A stretch of 64,000 nt of DNA from NCBI RefSeq assembly GCF_946886895.1, contig NZ_CAMPJO010000007.1:1-64000 (forward strand), in the 5' to 3' direction. Source of the DNA: an uncultured Marinobacter sp. GTDB lineage: Bacteria > Pseudomonadota > Gammaproteobacteria > Pseudomonadales > Oleiphilaceae. This document shows positions 1 through 9,888 of this stretch, piece after piece (the first letter of the stretch is position 1; each line of letters opens with the position of its first letter). Position numbers and translations under genes: made by a program. The notes beneath the pieces were generated by a model. The model made no database searches. It was not told the DNA's origin and was given only the letters and a program-made list of their open reading frames with translations.

Positions 1-67
1 TCTTCAATACTTTCAAACAGTTGCCTTCCAATTCCGAACCCGCCTCAGCGGCGTTCCCCTCGAAAGA

Positions 68-102
68 GATGCGCATTCTACAGACGTCAGAAAAACTGTC
101 AA
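68..102 (-). promoter_or_regulatory. Leftward rRNA/tRNA-type promoter
   Basis: On the minus strand there is a perfect -35 TTGACA (97-102), a 16-base spacer and a -10 TAGAAT (75-80), followed by a GC-rich discriminator beginning GCGCATC. The upstream 111-145 stretch is A/T-rich with A-runs, like an UP element. This combination is typical of growth-rate- and stringent-controlled stable-RNA promoters. No coding frame follows it leftward in the window, and the transcribed 1-67 stretch would be a leader. The inference is that an rRNA or tRNA operon begins just beyond the left edge. Confidence 0.7.
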
Positions 103-199
103 CGGCTCCCTTTGATTTTTTTCAATAAGTTTCTTTTATTCCCCCAGGCTTCACCTGCGCGGGCCCTGAACATCACGTTCTTATCTAAGCCGCAGCAGG

Positions 200-1390
200 T
201 TAAAACTCCACCTTTATCGCACTGGCCGCCTGCCGCGCCTTCTCCCGCGCCTCCGGAATTGACGCGCCTCTTGCCAGCGCCACGCCCATACGCCGGCGCC
301 CTTTCAGTTCAGGCTTTCCAAACAGCCGCAATTGCGTATCTGGCTGGGCAAGTGCCAACTCCAAACCTGAATAGGCCACCTCGGCGGAATGCCCATCGGG
401 GAGAATAACCGCCGAGGCGGATGGCCCCAACTGGCGAATTGCCGGAACCGGCAATCCCAGAATAGCCCGGGCATGCAATGCAAACTCCGACAGATCCTGG
501 GATATCAGGGTAACGAGCCCAGTATCATGAGGCCGGGGGGACACCTCGGAGAACCAGACGTCATCCCCCTTCACAAACAGCTCAACGCCGTAGATGCCAA
601 AGCCACCCAGATTCTCAACCACCGCATGGGCAATTTCAGTCGATCGCTTGAAGGCGCGTTGTGACATCGGCTGTGGCTGCCATGATTCCCGGTAGTCTCC
701 GTCCTCCTGCCGATGTCCAATGGGGTCACAGAACGAGACGCCGTCCCGGTGCTTTATTGTCAGCAGGGTAATTTCGTAATCGAAGTCCACAAAGCCTTCA
801 ACAATCACTCGCCCCTTACCCGCACGGCCGCCCGACTGGGCGTATTCCCAGGCCACGTCAATATCGGCAACGGTTTTAACGGTACTCTGGCCTTTGCCGG
901 AGGAGCTCATAACAGGCTTAACAACCAGCGGTAAGCCAACCTCCTCGACGGCCGCCAGGTATTCCTCCCGGCTAGCCGCGAACCGGTAAGGCGACGTGGC
1001 AAGGCCAAGCTCTTCAGCGGCAAGTCTTCGGATCCCCTCGCGATTCATGGTCAGATTGACCGCACGCGCCGTTGGAATTACCCGATAGCCTTCCTCCTCA
1101 AGCTTCACCAGTTCCGGGGTCGCAATGGCTTCAATCTCCGGCACGATCAGGTTCGGTTTTTCCTGTTCGATAATGCCTCTCAGGCTGGCGCCGTCCAGCA
1201 TATCGACGACATAGCTGCGGTGCGCCACCTGCATAGCCGGCGCGTCAGCGTACCGGTCGACCGCGATCACTTCCACGCCATAGCGCTGGAGCTCTATGAC
1301 AACTTCCTTGCCCAGCTCTCCGGAACCGCAAAATAAAACCCTGAACGCATTACCTTTAAGGGGTGTGCCAATCCTGACGGTCTCTGTCAT
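200..1390 (-). CDS. purT: Formate-dependent phosphoribosylglycinamide formyltransferase (PurT)
   Basis: PurT makes formyl-GAR from GAR, formate and ATP, the folate-independent third step of cytoplasmic purine synthesis. The 396-residue product matches the family length (E. coli about 392). It opens with the pre-ATP-grasp GSGELGKEV motif (residues 22-30). The ATP-grasp core follows, with [12 protein letters not shown] and a metal-binding [10 protein letters not shown] segment. The ATG at 1390 has a GAGG Shine-Dalgarno about 5 bases upstream. It lies 82 bp downstream of the DUF1289 gene on the same strand, so it may be the last gene of the nudL-like/gamma-CA/DUF1289 group. The window also carries purL. 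The identification is secure. Confidence 0.96.
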   Translation of the reverse strand: MTETVRIGTPLKGNAFRVLFCGSGELGKEVVIELQRYGVEVIAVDRYADAPAMQVAHRSYVVDMLDGASLRGIIEQEKPNLIVPEIEAIATPELVKLEEEGYRVIPTARAVNLTMNREGIRRLAAEELGLATSPYRFAASREEYLAAVEEVGLPLVVKPVMSSSGKGQSTVKTVADIDVAWEYAQSGGRAGKGRVIVEGFVDFDYEITLLTIKHRDGVSFCDPIGHRQEDGDYRESWQPQPMSQRAFKRSTEIAHAVVENLGGFGIYGVELFVKGDDVWFSEVSPRPHDTGLVTLISQDLSEFALHARAILGLPVPAIRQLGPSASAVILPDGHSAEVAYSGLELALAQPDTQLRLFGKPELKGRRRMGVALARGASIPEAREKARQAASAIKVEF

Positions 1391-1472
1391 GTCCTCGCCT
1401 GCTTTTAATGGATTCCTGTCGATCGACCCTGCAATGAGCAGGGCCAGGCACTGCCGTACGGGCGGCGTGCCG

Positions 1473-1655
1473 TCAGAGAAGGACTCGCCGCTCTCGCTCA
1501 GCCACTCTCAACAGCACTTCCCTGCGCTCGTCGTTGCTCATCTGCGTCCACTTCATAATTTCATCACCGGTACGCTGGCAGCCAACGCATACATCATGCT
1601 CATCAAGCGCACAAATGCTGACACAGGGTGAGCGCACCTTGTCCCGGACGCTCAT
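1473..1655 (-). CDS. DUF1289 small cysteine-rich protein
   Basis: This 60-residue protein has four cysteines (C11, C15, C23, C26) in the CxxxC...CxxC arrangement typical of DUF1289, followed by a helical, basic C-terminus with the family's W-x10-R pattern. The biochemical role of the family is unknown; the cysteines suggest a small metal-binding fold. Its start codon overlaps the stop of the upstream gamma carbonic anhydrase gene by 4 bases (ATGA), so the two are almost certainly translationally coupled. DUF1289 genes commonly sit beside such housekeeping genes in Pseudomonas-like bacteria. Confidence 0.85.
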   Translation of the reverse strand: MSVRDKVRSPCVSICALDEHDVCVGCQRTGDEIMKWTQMSNDERREVLLRVAERERRVLL

Positions 1656-2185
1656 CGGGTCGGCTCACAGGGGCGTAACCCTTCCCGATAACGGGCCGCG
1701 TTCTGGACGTAGTGACGGGCGCTCATTTCAAGCATTGTCCGCTGATTGTCCGTGAGCTCTTTTTTGATCTTGCCGGGAGAGCCAATCACCATGGATCCAT
1801 CTGGCACTTCCATACCTTCCGGGATGAGGGTATTAGCTCCGATAAGGCAATGCTTGCCAATTTTTGCACCATTCAGAACCACCGCATTAATTCCGATCAG
1901 CGAAAAATCTCCGATCTGGCAGCCATGGAGCATGGCTTTATGGCCAACGGTGACGCCCCGCCCCAAAACAAGTGGAATACCCGGATCGGTGTGAAGCACG
2001 GAACCGTCCTGAACATTGCTTTCCGGGCCAATGGTTATCAGCTCGTTGTCTCCCCGGATCACCACGTTAAACCATACACTGGCACTCTCCATGAGACGAA
2101 CCCGGCCAATCACGCTGGCGTTTTCAGCCACAAACTGACCCTCGCCATCCAGCTCCGGTCGATACTCATTCAGCTCATAAAACAT
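1652..2185 (-). CDS. Gamma-class carbonic anhydrase family protein (YrdA/PaaY-like)
   Basis: The 177-residue protein is a left-handed beta-helix acyltransferase-like fold built from hexapeptide repeats (repeated [IVL]Gxxxx units across about residues 20-130), the YrdA/CaiE/PaaY group. Three histidines at H65, H82 and H87 are placed like the zinc ligands of gamma carbonic anhydrases, so metal binding is likely. Whether it hydrates CO2 or acts as a thioesterase (as reported for PaaY) cannot be decided from sequence. It begins 1 base after the Nudix gene stop and overlaps DUF1289 by 4 bases, giving a tight three-gene leftward operon. Confidence 0.9.
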   Translation of the reverse strand: MFYELNEYRPELDGEGQFVAENASVIGRVRLMESASVWFNVVIRGDNELITIGPESNVQDGSVLHTDPGIPLVLGRGVTVGHKAMLHGCQIGDFSLIGINAVVLNGAKIGKHCLIGANTLIPEGMEVPDGSMVIGSPGKIKKELTDNQRTMLEMSARHYVQNAARYREGLRPCEPTR

Positions 2186-2186
2186 G

Positions 2187-2813
2187 TCAGCCTCCCTCCG
2201 GCGGTTCCAGCAAATCGATGCCGGTATCGTACACAGCGTTCAGAAAATCGACCAGAACCACCGCCGACAATCCCCATATCTGATAACGCTGCCAACGGTA
2301 ACAAGGTACGTAAAACGTATGGTTCAGGAAATTCAGTGCATCGGTTCTCTCCCGTCGGTCCTCCAGGAAAAAGGACAATGGCACCCGAAAGACACTCTCA
2401 ATTTCCTCCGGGTTCGGGTTCAGCGGAAAATCTCCCGGAATCACCCCAACATACGGTGTTACCAGTATCCCGTAGCGAGACATAACCTGGCTGAGAGGCG
2501 CAATGACCTCAACCTGCTCCGGTGGCAAACCAATTTCTTCATGGGTTTCCCGAAGCGCTGTCGCGGCCAGCGAAGGATCACCGGGATCACGCTTTCCTCC
2601 CGGATACGCCACCTGCCCACGATGTGTGTTCAGATTTGCCGATCGTAATGTAAATATCATCTCGGGGTTGTCGCGATCATCCGTTACCGGCACCAGAATG
2701 CCGGCTTCCGGATAATCCAGAGCTAACTGCCGTGGCGCATAGCCGGCCAAACGCTCGGCAAGTAGATCACGCAATGTTGACTCCTGAGTCCATCTTGGTA
2801 ACAAGTGAGACAC
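2187..2813 (-). CDS. CoA pyrophosphatase-type Nudix hydrolase (NudL-like)
   Basis: The 208-residue protein has a Nudix box at residues 72-94 (GG...REThEEIGL) immediately preceded by an R-x8-GQVAYPGG segment. That segment resembles the NuCoA signature of enzymes cleaving coenzyme A and acyl-CoA derivatives to phosphopantetheine and 3',5'-ADP. Length fits the E. coli NudL class. The frame opens with GTG at 2813 and no clear Shine-Dalgarno was seen, so the exact start is uncertain. It is the promoter-proximal gene of a leftward group and is divergent from a second, unrelated Nudix gene starting 65 bp away. Confidence 0.88.
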   Translation of the reverse strand: MSHLLPRWTQESTLRDLLAERLAGYAPRQLALDYPEAGILVPVTDDRDNPEMIFTLRSANLNTHRGQVAYPGGKRDPGDPSLAATALRETHEEIGLPPEQVEVIAPLSQVMSRYGILVTPYVGVIPGDFPLNPNPEEIESVFRVPLSFFLEDRRERTDALNFLNHTFYVPCYRWQRYQIWGLSAVVLVDFLNAVYDTGIDLLEPPEGG

Positions 2814-2878
2814 ACGCGGCCGGGATCGCTAAACTGATCGTCCAGCCAGGTTCAAAATTCCAGTATACGGGGAAAATC

Positions 2879-3436
2879 ATGAAGTATTGCAGCACATGCG
2901 GCCATCCGGTTGAACAACGTATCCCCGAAGGCGACAACCGCCACCGCTATGTGTGTGTCAGTTGCGACACCATACATTACCAGAATCCGCGCATCGTCGC
3001 CGGCACCGTACCCGTATGGGGTGGCAAGATTTTGCTGTGCCGGCGTGCCATTGAACCCAGGTATGGGTATTGGACCTTGCCCGCGGGTTTCATGGAAAAT
3101 GCCGAAACCACCGTTGAAGCGGCCGAGCGCGAAACCCTCGAAGAAGCACTCGCCGAAGTAACCATCGAAGGCCTCTACTCCATCATCGACGTGCCACACA
3201 TCAATCAGGTACACATGTTTTACCGGGCAACACTGAAGGATGGCCAGTTCGGCGCCGGAGAGGAATCGCTGGAGTCCCGGCTCTTTGAGATCGATGAGAT
3301 TCCATGGAGCGAGCTTTCCTTCCCCACCGTTCGCAAAACGCTGGAATTATTCATCGCCGACCTCAAGGCGGAGTCCTTTGGCGTCCACGTCAGCGATATC
3401 CGCAACCCGATGGCCAGAGCACACCATCAGGACTGA
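2879..3436 (+). CDS. Nudix hydrolase with N-terminal zinc ribbon
   Basis: A 185-residue protein with a CxxC...CxxC zinc ribbon (C4, C7, C26, C29) fused to a Nudix domain. The Nudix box starts at G70 and continues E76...RETLEEA, although the last conserved glycine is replaced by leucine. The architecture resembles the NudC-type zinc-ribbon Nudix enzymes that act on NAD(H)-like or other nucleotide pyrophosphates; the substrate cannot be read from sequence. The frame is open further upstream, to 2732, but the ATG at 2879 is preferred. It directly precedes the zinc ribbon, has GGGGA about 5 bases upstream, and avoids overlap with the divergent Nudix gene. Confidence 0.88.
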   Translation: MKYCSTCGHPVEQRIPEGDNRHRYVCVSCDTIHYQNPRIVAGTVPVWGGKILLCRRAIEPRYGYWTLPAGFMENAETTVEAAERETLEEALAEVTIEGLYSIIDVPHINQVHMFYRATLKDGQFGAGEESLESRLFEIDEIPWSELSFPTVRKTLELFIADLKAESFGVHVSDIRNPMARAHHQD

Positions 3437-3748
3437 TTAAAGGTCTTCCATGCGAAGGATTTCGTAGGCGGGTTCCTCATAGGGGTGTGATTGGCGAAGC
3501 GCTTTCAACACTGCAACAATCCACTGGTCCTCACAAACGAGCTCAACCTTGAACTCGTCAACCACCTCCAGGCTGCCACTCTGCCCCAGGTAAGGGTCAC
3601 TACCCGGCAACGGACGAAACTGTCCCTGCCCCCGGCATTGCCATGCACAACAATCGTAATCACCGATACGCCCTGCCCCGGCATCGAACAAAGCCTGCTT
3701 GGTTTTCTCCAGGTGAGTTTCAGGCACGAAATAGCACATTTTGTACAC
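3437..3748 (-). CDS. NIF3-like insert-domain protein (YqfO type)
   Basis: The 103-residue protein resembles the stand-alone version of the insert domain of NIF3/YqfO proteins, a CutA/PII-like ferredoxin fold. Typical features are an N-terminal MCYFVPETHLEKTK strand-helix, the GDYDCC and GQGQFRPL motifs, and a C-terminal SHPYEEPAYEI segment. The function is unknown; metal or nucleotide binding is often suggested for the family. A GTG start at 3748 is chosen because AAGGAG sits 7 bases upstream. The gene is convergent with the zinc-ribbon Nudix gene: the stop codons are adjacent with no intergenic base. Confidence 0.85.
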   Translation of the reverse strand: MYKMCYFVPETHLEKTKQALFDAGAGRIGDYDCCAWQCRGQGQFRPLPGSDPYLGQSGSLEVVDEFKVELVCEDQWIVAVLKALRQSHPYEEPAYEILRMEDL

Positions 3749-4093
3749 GGGAAAACTCCTTGCCTTCGGATATTTTTTGTACAGATTAATGGTTTAGCTA
3801 CTTACCCACAGAATCTGTGGATAACTCTGGGGAAAGTTTTTGGGAACACGCCTCCAAACCCCGTAATCACTGACCTTTCTACAAATTGGTGACAAAATCA
3901 CCCGATTAATTTATTTATTAATTTTCAATGAGTTATATTCGTCGAACAAAAAATGAACCAGGCTGTCAAGCGTTGTGCACGGAACGCGCACTGTGGCCCC
4001 TTCAATGTGCATAAAAATACTGAGTCAAGCCATATTTTTCCATTACGGAGTGATTTTGCCCTTGAAAATCCCATAAAACGGGGCAAGCACCCA
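3749..4093. other. AT-richer intergenic gap with DnaA-box pair
   Basis: This non-coding gap between the NIF3-like gene and the purL terminator holds a perfect DnaA 9-mer (3816-3824) paired with an inverted near-match, a GGTGA-caaaa-TCACC inverted repeat at 3888-3902, and an A/T-rich run at 3903-3940. No convincing coding frame was found; the 3925-4266 reading frame on the minus strand crosses the purL terminator and has no family features. The leftward promoter of the NIF3-like gene must lie here, but no clear -35/-10 pair could be fixed. Confidence 0.6.
3802..3824. promoter_or_regulatory. Inverted pair of DnaA-box-like sites
   Basis: TTACCCACAG, a 3-base spacer and CTGTGGATAA form a near-perfect palindrome. 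The right half is an exact DnaA box (TTATCCACA on the minus strand, 3816-3824). The left half differs from the box by one base. DnaA binding would be expected at the perfect box. It could regulate the leftward NIF3-like gene, whose start is 54 bases away, or titrate DnaA. No dnaA, dnaN or other origin-linked gene is nearby, so this is not proposed as the main chromosomal origin. Confidence 0.5.
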
Positions 4094-4145
4094 TAAAAAA
4101 ACCGACCCTGGTTCTGGCGCCTGTTCAGGCACCTCCAGGATCGGT
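4094..4145 (-). terminator. Rho-independent terminator of purL
   Basis: On the minus strand, 21 bases after the purL stop, ACCGATCCTGG pairs with CCAGGGTCGGT (one mismatch) around a loop that itself contains a small GCCTG/CAGGC stem. A run of seven T residues follows directly (4094-4100 on the plus strand as an A-run). This is a textbook intrinsic terminator. Confidence 0.9.
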
Positions 4146-4165
4146 CTGATCGGGTAAAATGACCG

Positions 4166-7100
4166 TCAGGCGAACCATCGCCTTGCGTTTCTGAACATAC
4201 GAATCCAGGCCCCGTCTTCCTGCCAGTCAGACGGATGCCAGGAGTGCTGGACGGCGCGAAAAACACGTTCCGGATGCGGCATCATGATCGTCACCCGGCC
4301 ATCACGCGTGGTAACGCCGGTGATACCCTCGTCTGATCCGTTCGGATTGAACGGGTACCGGATCGTCGCCCGGCCACGGTTATCCACGTAGCGCAATGCC
4401 ACTCGTTCGCTTCCCGCCAGGTCCGACGCGGAATTGCCACCGGCAAACTCAATTCTGCCTTCACCATGGGCAACCGCAATCGGCATCCGGGAGCCGGCCA
4501 TGCCTTCCAGGAAAGCAGACGGAGACGGCATGACTTCCACCATCGCCAATCGCGCCTCGAACTGCTCGGACTGGTTGCGCACAAATCGGGGCCAGCCTTC
4601 ACTTCCGGGGATCAGCTCATGCAGGTTGGACAGCATCTGGCAACCATTGCAGACACCGAGCGCGAGGGTGTCCTGGCGATTAAAGAAGGCTGCAAACTGG
4701 TCACGCACACGATCACTGAACAGAATTGACTTGGCCCAGCCCTCACCCGCGCCGAGCACATCACCGAAGGAGAAGCCACCGCAAGCTGCAAGGCTATTGA
4801 AGCCTTCCAGAGTCAACCGCCCGGAAAGCAGGTCGCTCATGTGCACATCCACAGCATCAAATCCGGCACGGTCAAATGCCGCCGCCATTTCAACCTGGCC
4901 ATTGACGCCCTGCTCGCGCAACACGGCAACTTTTGGACACGCACCCTTATTGATGTACGGAGCGGCAATGTCTTCGCTGATATCGTAAGTAAGCGTTGCG
5001 TGCAGCCCCGGATCCCCGGCATCCAGCAGGTTATCAAATTCTTCCTGAGCACAGTCGGCATTGTCCCTGAGCGCCTGTATCCGGTAGCTGGTCTCCGACC
5101 ATAGACGCTGCAACTGTGTGCGCGACTCATCAATGACAACATGGCCTTCAAAGCTCAGGCGAATGCTGTCGAGATCATTAAGTGTGCCAATGACACTTGT
5201 ATGGTCACCAAGACCCGCCGCAGAGAACTGTTGCAGTACAAATCCGGTATCTTCCCGGCGCACCTGAATCACGGCGCCCAGCTCTTCATTAAACAGTTCG
5301 CGCGCGAACTGTGAAGGCCCTTCCGCCAGGCCGTCCAGCTTGATATCAACCCCGGTACGACCCGCAAACGCCATCTCCGCCAGGGTAACGAACAGGCCGC
5401 CATCCGAGCGGTCGTGGTAAGCGAGAAGCTTGTCATCGCCATTCAGGCCCTGGATAACCGCAAAAAAGGCCTTGATGTCCTCCGGGTCATCGAGATCTGG
5501 CGCCACCGCTCCAACGTGCCGGTAAACCTGCGCCAGGGCAGAGCCGCCCAGACGATTCTGGCCGGCCGCCAGGTCGATCAGAATCAAATCCGTTTCGCCC
5601 GCATCCCTGACCAGTTGAGGGGTCAGTGTCCGCGCAACATCGGTCACCGGTGCAAAACCGCTGATAATCAGGGACAGCGGCGAAGTGACACTTTTTTGCT
5701 CACCGTTATCCTCTTCCCACATGGTCTTCATGGACATGGAGTCCTTGCCCACCGGGATGGTCATCCCCAGCGCCGGACAGAGCTCCATGCCGACCGCACG
5801 TACGGTTTCGTACAGGTTTTCATCCTCACCCGGGTGGCCGGCCGCGGCCATCCAGTTGGCCGACAAACGTATATCCGAAAGCTTGTCGATGCGGGCGGCG
5901 GCCAGGTTGGTGATCACTTCGCCCACCGCCATGCGGCCAGACGCCGGGGCATCAATGGTTGCCACGGGTGTGCGCTCCCCCATGGCCATCGCTTCACCCG
6001 TACGCACATCAAAGGAACTGGCGGTAACGGCAACGTCACTGACCGGCACCTGCCAGGGGCCCACCATCTGATCGCGGGCCACAAGCCCGGTAATGGTGCG
6101 GTCTCCAATGGTAATCAGGAAACTTTTTGACCCCACGGAAGGCAACCGCAAGACCCGACGCACCGCTTCGTGCAGGTCAATGCGGGTGGAATCGAAAATC
6201 GGCTTGGTGAACGATGAACGGCTGACACTCCGGTGCATGCGCGGAGGTTTGCCGAACAATACGTCCATGGGCAGATCCACCGGTTTATCGTCAAAATAGG
6301 AGTCACCCAGCTCCAGGTGGTGCGCTTCCGTAGCCTCACCAATGACGGCATAAGGGCAGCGTTCACGGCGGCACAGGGCGTCAAACACGTCCAGGTTCTC
6401 CGGGGCTACCGCCATCACGTAGCGCTCCTGAGATTCATTGCACCAGATCTCCAGGGGCGACATGCCAGGCTCATCACTGGGAATATCACGCAATTCAAAC
6501 TTGCCGCCCCGGTTGCCGTCCTTGACCAGCTCCGGCATGGCGTTGGAGAGACCGCCGGCCCCCACATCGTGGATGAAACAGATCGGGTTCTCCGCGCCCA
6601 GCTGCCAGCAACGGTCGATGACTTCCTGGCAACGGCGCTCCATTTCCGGGTTATCACGCTGTACCGACGCGAAATCCAGGTTTTCATTGCTGGTCCCCGA
6701 GTCCATGGACGAAGCAGCACCGCCACCGAGACCAATCAGCATGGAAGGGCCACCCAGAACGATCAGCTTGGCGCCAACCGGAATATTACCCTTCTCGACA
6801 TCCGCCTCACGGATATTGCCAAGCCCACCGGCAATCATGATGGGCTTGTGGTAGCCACGAACCTCTTCACCACCCGCACCCGGAACTTTCTCTTCGAATG
6901 TCCGGAAATAGCCGGTCAGGTTGGGCCGACCGAATTCGTTGTTGAACGCCGCGCCGCCAACAGGCCCTTCAATCATGATATCCAGGGCGGAGGCGATCCG
7001 TTCCGGCTTGCCGTAACTGGTTTCCCAGGGCTGCGGGTCACCCGGCAGGTTCAGGTTGGACACCGTAAAGCCGGCCAGGCCGGCTTTGGGCTTGGACCCA

Positions 7101-8071
7101 CGACCTGTGGCGCCCTCGTCACGAATCTCACCACCGGAGCCGGTGGCCGCACCCGCAGCCGGTGCAATGGCCGTCGGGTGATTGTGGGTCTCCACCTTCA
7201 TCAGAATGTGAATGTCTTCCTCATTATACCCGTACACACCGGTCTGAGGATCAGGGAAGAACCGCCCACCACGGCTGCCACGAATCACCGAGGCATTATC
7301 CTTGTATGCCGACAGCACACCCTCGCTGTTCATTTCATACGTATTACGAATCATGGCGAACAGCGATTTTTCCTGACCTTCACCGTCAATATCCCAGGAG
7401 GCATTGAAAATCTTGTGGCGACAATGCTCGGAGTTCGCCTGGGCAAACATCATCAACTCCACATCGGTCGGGTCCCGATTCAGGTTGCTGAACGACGTTA
7501 CCAGGTAGTCAATTTCATCCTCGGCCAGCGCCAGCCCAAGCCGATTGTTGGCCTCCACCAGCGCATCGCGCCCGCCGTTCAGCACAGGCACTCGCCCAAG
7601 CGGGCGTGGCTCCTCATGGCTGAACAGCAGTTCGGCACCGCCCATCTCATGGAAAACCTTCTGAGTCATCCGGTCATACAACAGCGCGGCAATTTTTTCC
7701 CGCTGTTCCAGGCCAAGCTTGCGACCAGCCTTGATGTAAAACGCCGTCCCCCGCTCGATGCGCAGTATCTGCCGGAGCCCGCAATTCCGGGCAATGTCGG
7801 TGGCCTTGCTCGACCAGGGCGACAAGGTGCCTGGCCGGGGCACCACCAGGAACAGAACTCCGTCCGGTTCTTCAACCGGCACATTGGGTCCGTATGTCAG
7901 GAGCCGGTCGAGAATAGCCTGCTCTGAATCCGACAGGGTTCCATCCAGATCGATAAAGTGCATGAATTCCGCATAGACGTGCTGGATTTCCGGCACAATT
8001 TCCCGGATACGGGAATGCAGTTTGCGGGAGCGGAAGGGCGAAAGCGCGGGTGCGCCGCGAAGTTCAAGCAT
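4166..8071 (-). CDS. purL: Phosphoribosylformylglycinamidine synthase (PurL, large form)
   Basis: PurL converts FGAR, glutamine and ATP to FGAM in de novo purine synthesis. The 1301-residue chain is the single-polypeptide proteobacterial form. It has an N-terminal FGAR-AT_N domain, a linker, two AIRS-like ATP-binding modules (with [12 protein letters not shown]... and GKDSMSMKT segments) and a C-terminal class I glutamine amidotransferase. The nucleophile lies in [11 protein letters not shown], about residue 1140, and the His/Glu pair in PHPERVF near the end. It is divergent from mltF, as in Pseudomonas, and ends in its own terminator, so it is probably monocistronic. No PurR-type operator was recognised upstream. 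Confidence 0.98.
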   Translation of the reverse strand: MLELRGAPALSPFRSRKLHSRIREIVPEIQHVYAEFMHFIDLDGTLSDSEQAILDRLLTYGPNVPVEEPDGVLFLVVPRPGTLSPWSSKATDIARNCGLRQILRIERGTAFYIKAGRKLGLEQREKIAALLYDRMTQKVFHEMGGAELLFSHEEPRPLGRVPVLNGGRDALVEANNRLGLALAEDEIDYLVTSFSNLNRDPTDVELMMFAQANSEHCRHKIFNASWDIDGEGQEKSLFAMIRNTYEMNSEGVLSAYKDNASVIRGSRGGRFFPDPQTGVYGYNEEDIHILMKVETHNHPTAIAPAAGAATGSGGEIRDEGATGRGSKPKAGLAGFTVSNLNLPGDPQPWETSYGKPERIASALDIMIEGPVGGAAFNNEFGRPNLTGYFRTFEEKVPGAGGEEVRGYHKPIMIAGGLGNIREADVEKGNIPVGAKLIVLGGPSMLIGLGGGAASSMDSGTSNENLDFASVQRDNPEMERRCQEVIDRCWQLGAENPICFIHDVGAGGLSNAMPELVKDGNRGGKFELRDIPSDEPGMSPLEIWCNESQERYVMAVAPENLDVFDALCRRERCPYAVIGEATEAHHLELGDSYFDDKPVDLPMDVLFGKPPRMHRSVSRSSFTKPIFDSTRIDLHEAVRRVLRLPSVGSKSFLITIGDRTITGLVARDQMVGPWQVPVSDVAVTASSFDVRTGEAMAMGERTPVATIDAPASGRMAVGEVITNLAAARIDKLSDIRLSANWMAAAGHPGEDENLYETVRAVGMELCPALGMTIPVGKDSMSMKTMWEEDNGEQKSVTSPLSLIISGFAPVTDVARTLTPQLVRDAGETDLILIDLAAGQNRLGGSALAQVYRHVGAVAPDLDDPEDIKAFFAVIQGLNGDDKLLAYHDRSDGGLFVTLAEMAFAGRTGVDIKLDGLAEGPSQFARELFNEELGAVIQVRREDTGFVLQQFSAAGLGDHTSVIGTLNDLDSIRLSFEGHVVIDESRTQLQRLWSETSYRIQALRDNADCAQEEFDNLLDAGDPGLHATLTYDISEDIAAPYINKGACPKVAVLREQGVNGQVEMAAAFDRAGFDAVDVHMSDLLSGRLTLEGFNSLAACGGFSFGDVLGAGEGWAKSILFSDRVRDQFAAFFNRQDTLALGVCNGCQMLSNLHELIPGSEGWPRFVRNQSEQFEARLAMVEVMPSPSAFLEGMAGSRMPIAVAHGEGRIEFAGGNSASDLAGSERVALRYVDNRGRATIRYPFNPNGSDEGITGVTTRDGRVTIMMPHPERVFRAVQHSWHPSDWQEDGAWIRMFRNARRWFA

Positions 8072-8352
8072 GATATCAACCTGTAGCGCGCGAAACGGGG
8101 ATGCCTGGGTGCAATTTGAAAGGCCGACATGATACTCGAAAGCGCGGCCGGGATACAGCGCCCTCAGGGTTAATACGATCCTGTAAAATTGACATTATTT
8201 TGCACATTAATTAACCGGCTTTATTGACCACACATTCACCAACGGCGATCATTGAAACGTGGCAACGGAGGCCGCACCCAGCAAGACACCGGATACGACG
8301 TCTCTGACCTGTGTCGCATCCCGAAGATCCAGCTGTAACGGAGACCAGGGAC

Positions 8353-9864
8353 TTGCCCAGACTTTTCAACGCTTTGGCCAAAATGTCGACACAGACGGCC
8401 ATGATTGCCTGCACCGCCCTTTTACTTGCCGGTTGCTCGCGCCCCACAGCGCTACAAGAGATCCGGGACGAGGGCGTATTGCACGTGATCACCCGGGTGG
8501 CGCCCTCAATCTACTACGAAGGCCGAAGGGGCCCGACAGGTTACGATTTCGAGCTGGCCAAGCGGTTTGCCGAAGAGCTTGGCGTGGGATTGCGTCTGCG
8601 TGTGGCAGACGACAACAGCGAGATTCTGTCGGTCATCTCGAAAGATTTTGCCCACATCGGCATGGCCGGTATGGCTCGGAACCCCCAGCTCGCAAGCCAG
8701 TTCCAGACAGTAGCAACCGGTATCAAGGCTCAATCGGTCGTGATTTACAACCGGGACGTGGATTATCCGTCCTCACTGGCGGAGCTGGCAGGCAAAACCC
8801 TGCATATCATTGCCGACAGCAACCACGTGGACCCACTCAAGCAGTTGGCAGACCAGCATCCGGACATTGCCTGGCAGGTACACCCCGGCCTTGACGCAGC
8901 CGGCATCCTGGCGCGAGTGGAAAGTGGCGAACTGTCCTACGCCGTCGTGTCCTCCAATGAGCTGGACCTTAACCACGTTTTCTTTCCCCAGGTCAAAGAA
9001 GCGTTTGCCCTTGGTGAGCCCCGGGAGCTGGTCTGGCTGATACCCTCCGCTCAGGATCCCTCCCTGGCAGAAGCCGCGAAGCACTTTCTCGCTGGCCTGA
9101 AAGAAGCCGGAACACTGGCCCAGCTATCAGAACGGTTCTACGGCCACCTCGACCGCCTGAACTATGTGGGTGCCCGCACCTTCATGCATCATGTTAAAAA
9201 CCGCCTGCCCAAGTACGAATCCCTGTTCCGGGACTACGCCAGGGATTTCAACATGGACTGGCGATTACTGGCGGCCATCGGATATCAGGAATCACACTGG
9301 CGCCCCAATGCCGTCTCGCCCACAGGCGTTCGCGGATTAATGATGCTGACCCGGAACACCGCCAGCTACATCGGCATCAACAACCGGCTAGACGCCGAGG
9401 AAAGCATTCAGGGCGGCGCAAAGTACTTCCGCATGGTTCATGAGAAAATTCCGGAGAGAATTCCCGAGCCTGATCGCACCTGGTTCGCCCTGGCTTCCTA
9501 CAACGTGGGGTTCGGCCACCTTGAGGATGCACGACGCCTGACCGAAAGCGCCGGCAAAAATCCCGATCGGTGGATGGACGTGAAGGAATTCCTGCCCCTT
9601 CTGGCACAGAAAGAGTGGTACACCAAAACCCGGTTCGGCTTTGCCCGCGGAAACGAACCCGTGGCCTATGTCCAGAACATCCGGCGCTATTACGACGTGC
9701 TGGCGCGGATCATGTCACCGGCCGTACCAGAGCCGGTTGCCGACCGACCTGACCTGGCCGGCGTCAGGGAAAGCCCGGCGACAGAGAGCCGGGATGACAA
9801 CCCCGGGACCGAGTTACGCGCCAGCCTGCCAAACGCACTGGGCATAATACCGCCAACGTTATAG
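8353..9864 (+). CDS. mltF: Membrane-bound lytic murein transglycosylase F (MltF)
   Basis: MltF cleaves peptidoglycan glycan strands to 1,6-anhydroMurNAc products at the inner face of the outer membrane. An N-terminal signal with a lipobox (LLLAGC, Cys 28 from this start) marks a lipoprotein. Residues 40-260 resemble a periplasmic amino-acid-binding (SBP_bac_3) regulatory domain. The C-terminal half is a lysozyme-like SLT domain with catalytic Glu in YQESHW and the GLMMLT motif. The start is uncertain. TTG 8353 follows a GGAGA by about 9 bases and gives a basic n-region; GTG 8311 and ATG 8383 are alternatives, all upstream of the lipobox. It is divergent from purL. Confidence 0.93.
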   Translation: MPRLFNALAKMSTQTAMIACTALLLAGCSRPTALQEIRDEGVLHVITRVAPSIYYEGRRGPTGYDFELAKRFAEELGVGLRLRVADDNSEILSVISKDFAHIGMAGMARNPQLASQFQTVATGIKAQSVVIYNRDVDYPSSLAELAGKTLHIIADSNHVDPLKQLADQHPDIAWQVHPGLDAAGILARVESGELSYAVVSSNELDLNHVFFPQVKEAFALGEPRELVWLIPSAQDPSLAEAAKHFLAGLKEAGTLAQLSERFYGHLDRLNYVGARTFMHHVKNRLPKYESLFRDYARDFNMDWRLLAAIGYQESHWRPNAVSPTGVRGLMMLTRNTASYIGINNRLDAEESIQGGAKYFRMVHEKIPERIPEPDRTWFALASYNVGFGHLEDARRLTESAGKNPDRWMDVKEFLPLLAQKEWYTKTRFGFARGNEPVAYVQNIRRYYDVLARIMSPAVPEPVADRPDLAGVRESPATESRDDNPGTELRASLPNALGIIPPTL

Positions 9865-9888
9865 CGATACCTTGGCAGATAGCAGACA

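Noticed and set aside
1427..1443. A 6-bp hairpin (CCCTGC/GCAGGG) between DUF1289 and purT
   Set aside because: No T-run follows on either strand, so it cannot be called a terminator; purT may be cotranscribed.
4008..4023. TGCATAAAAATACTGA, similar to an ArgR half-site pair
   Set aside because: Only one copy is present, it is not tied to an arginine gene, and it lies downstream of purL. The match is too weak to call.
3925..4266. A 113-codon minus-strand frame after purL
   Set aside because: It spans the purL terminator and the last part of purL in another frame, with no ribosome-binding site or family.
6233..7927. A 564-codon plus-strand frame antisense to purL
   Set aside because: It lies fully inside a secure 1301-residue purL on the other strand and shows no domain.
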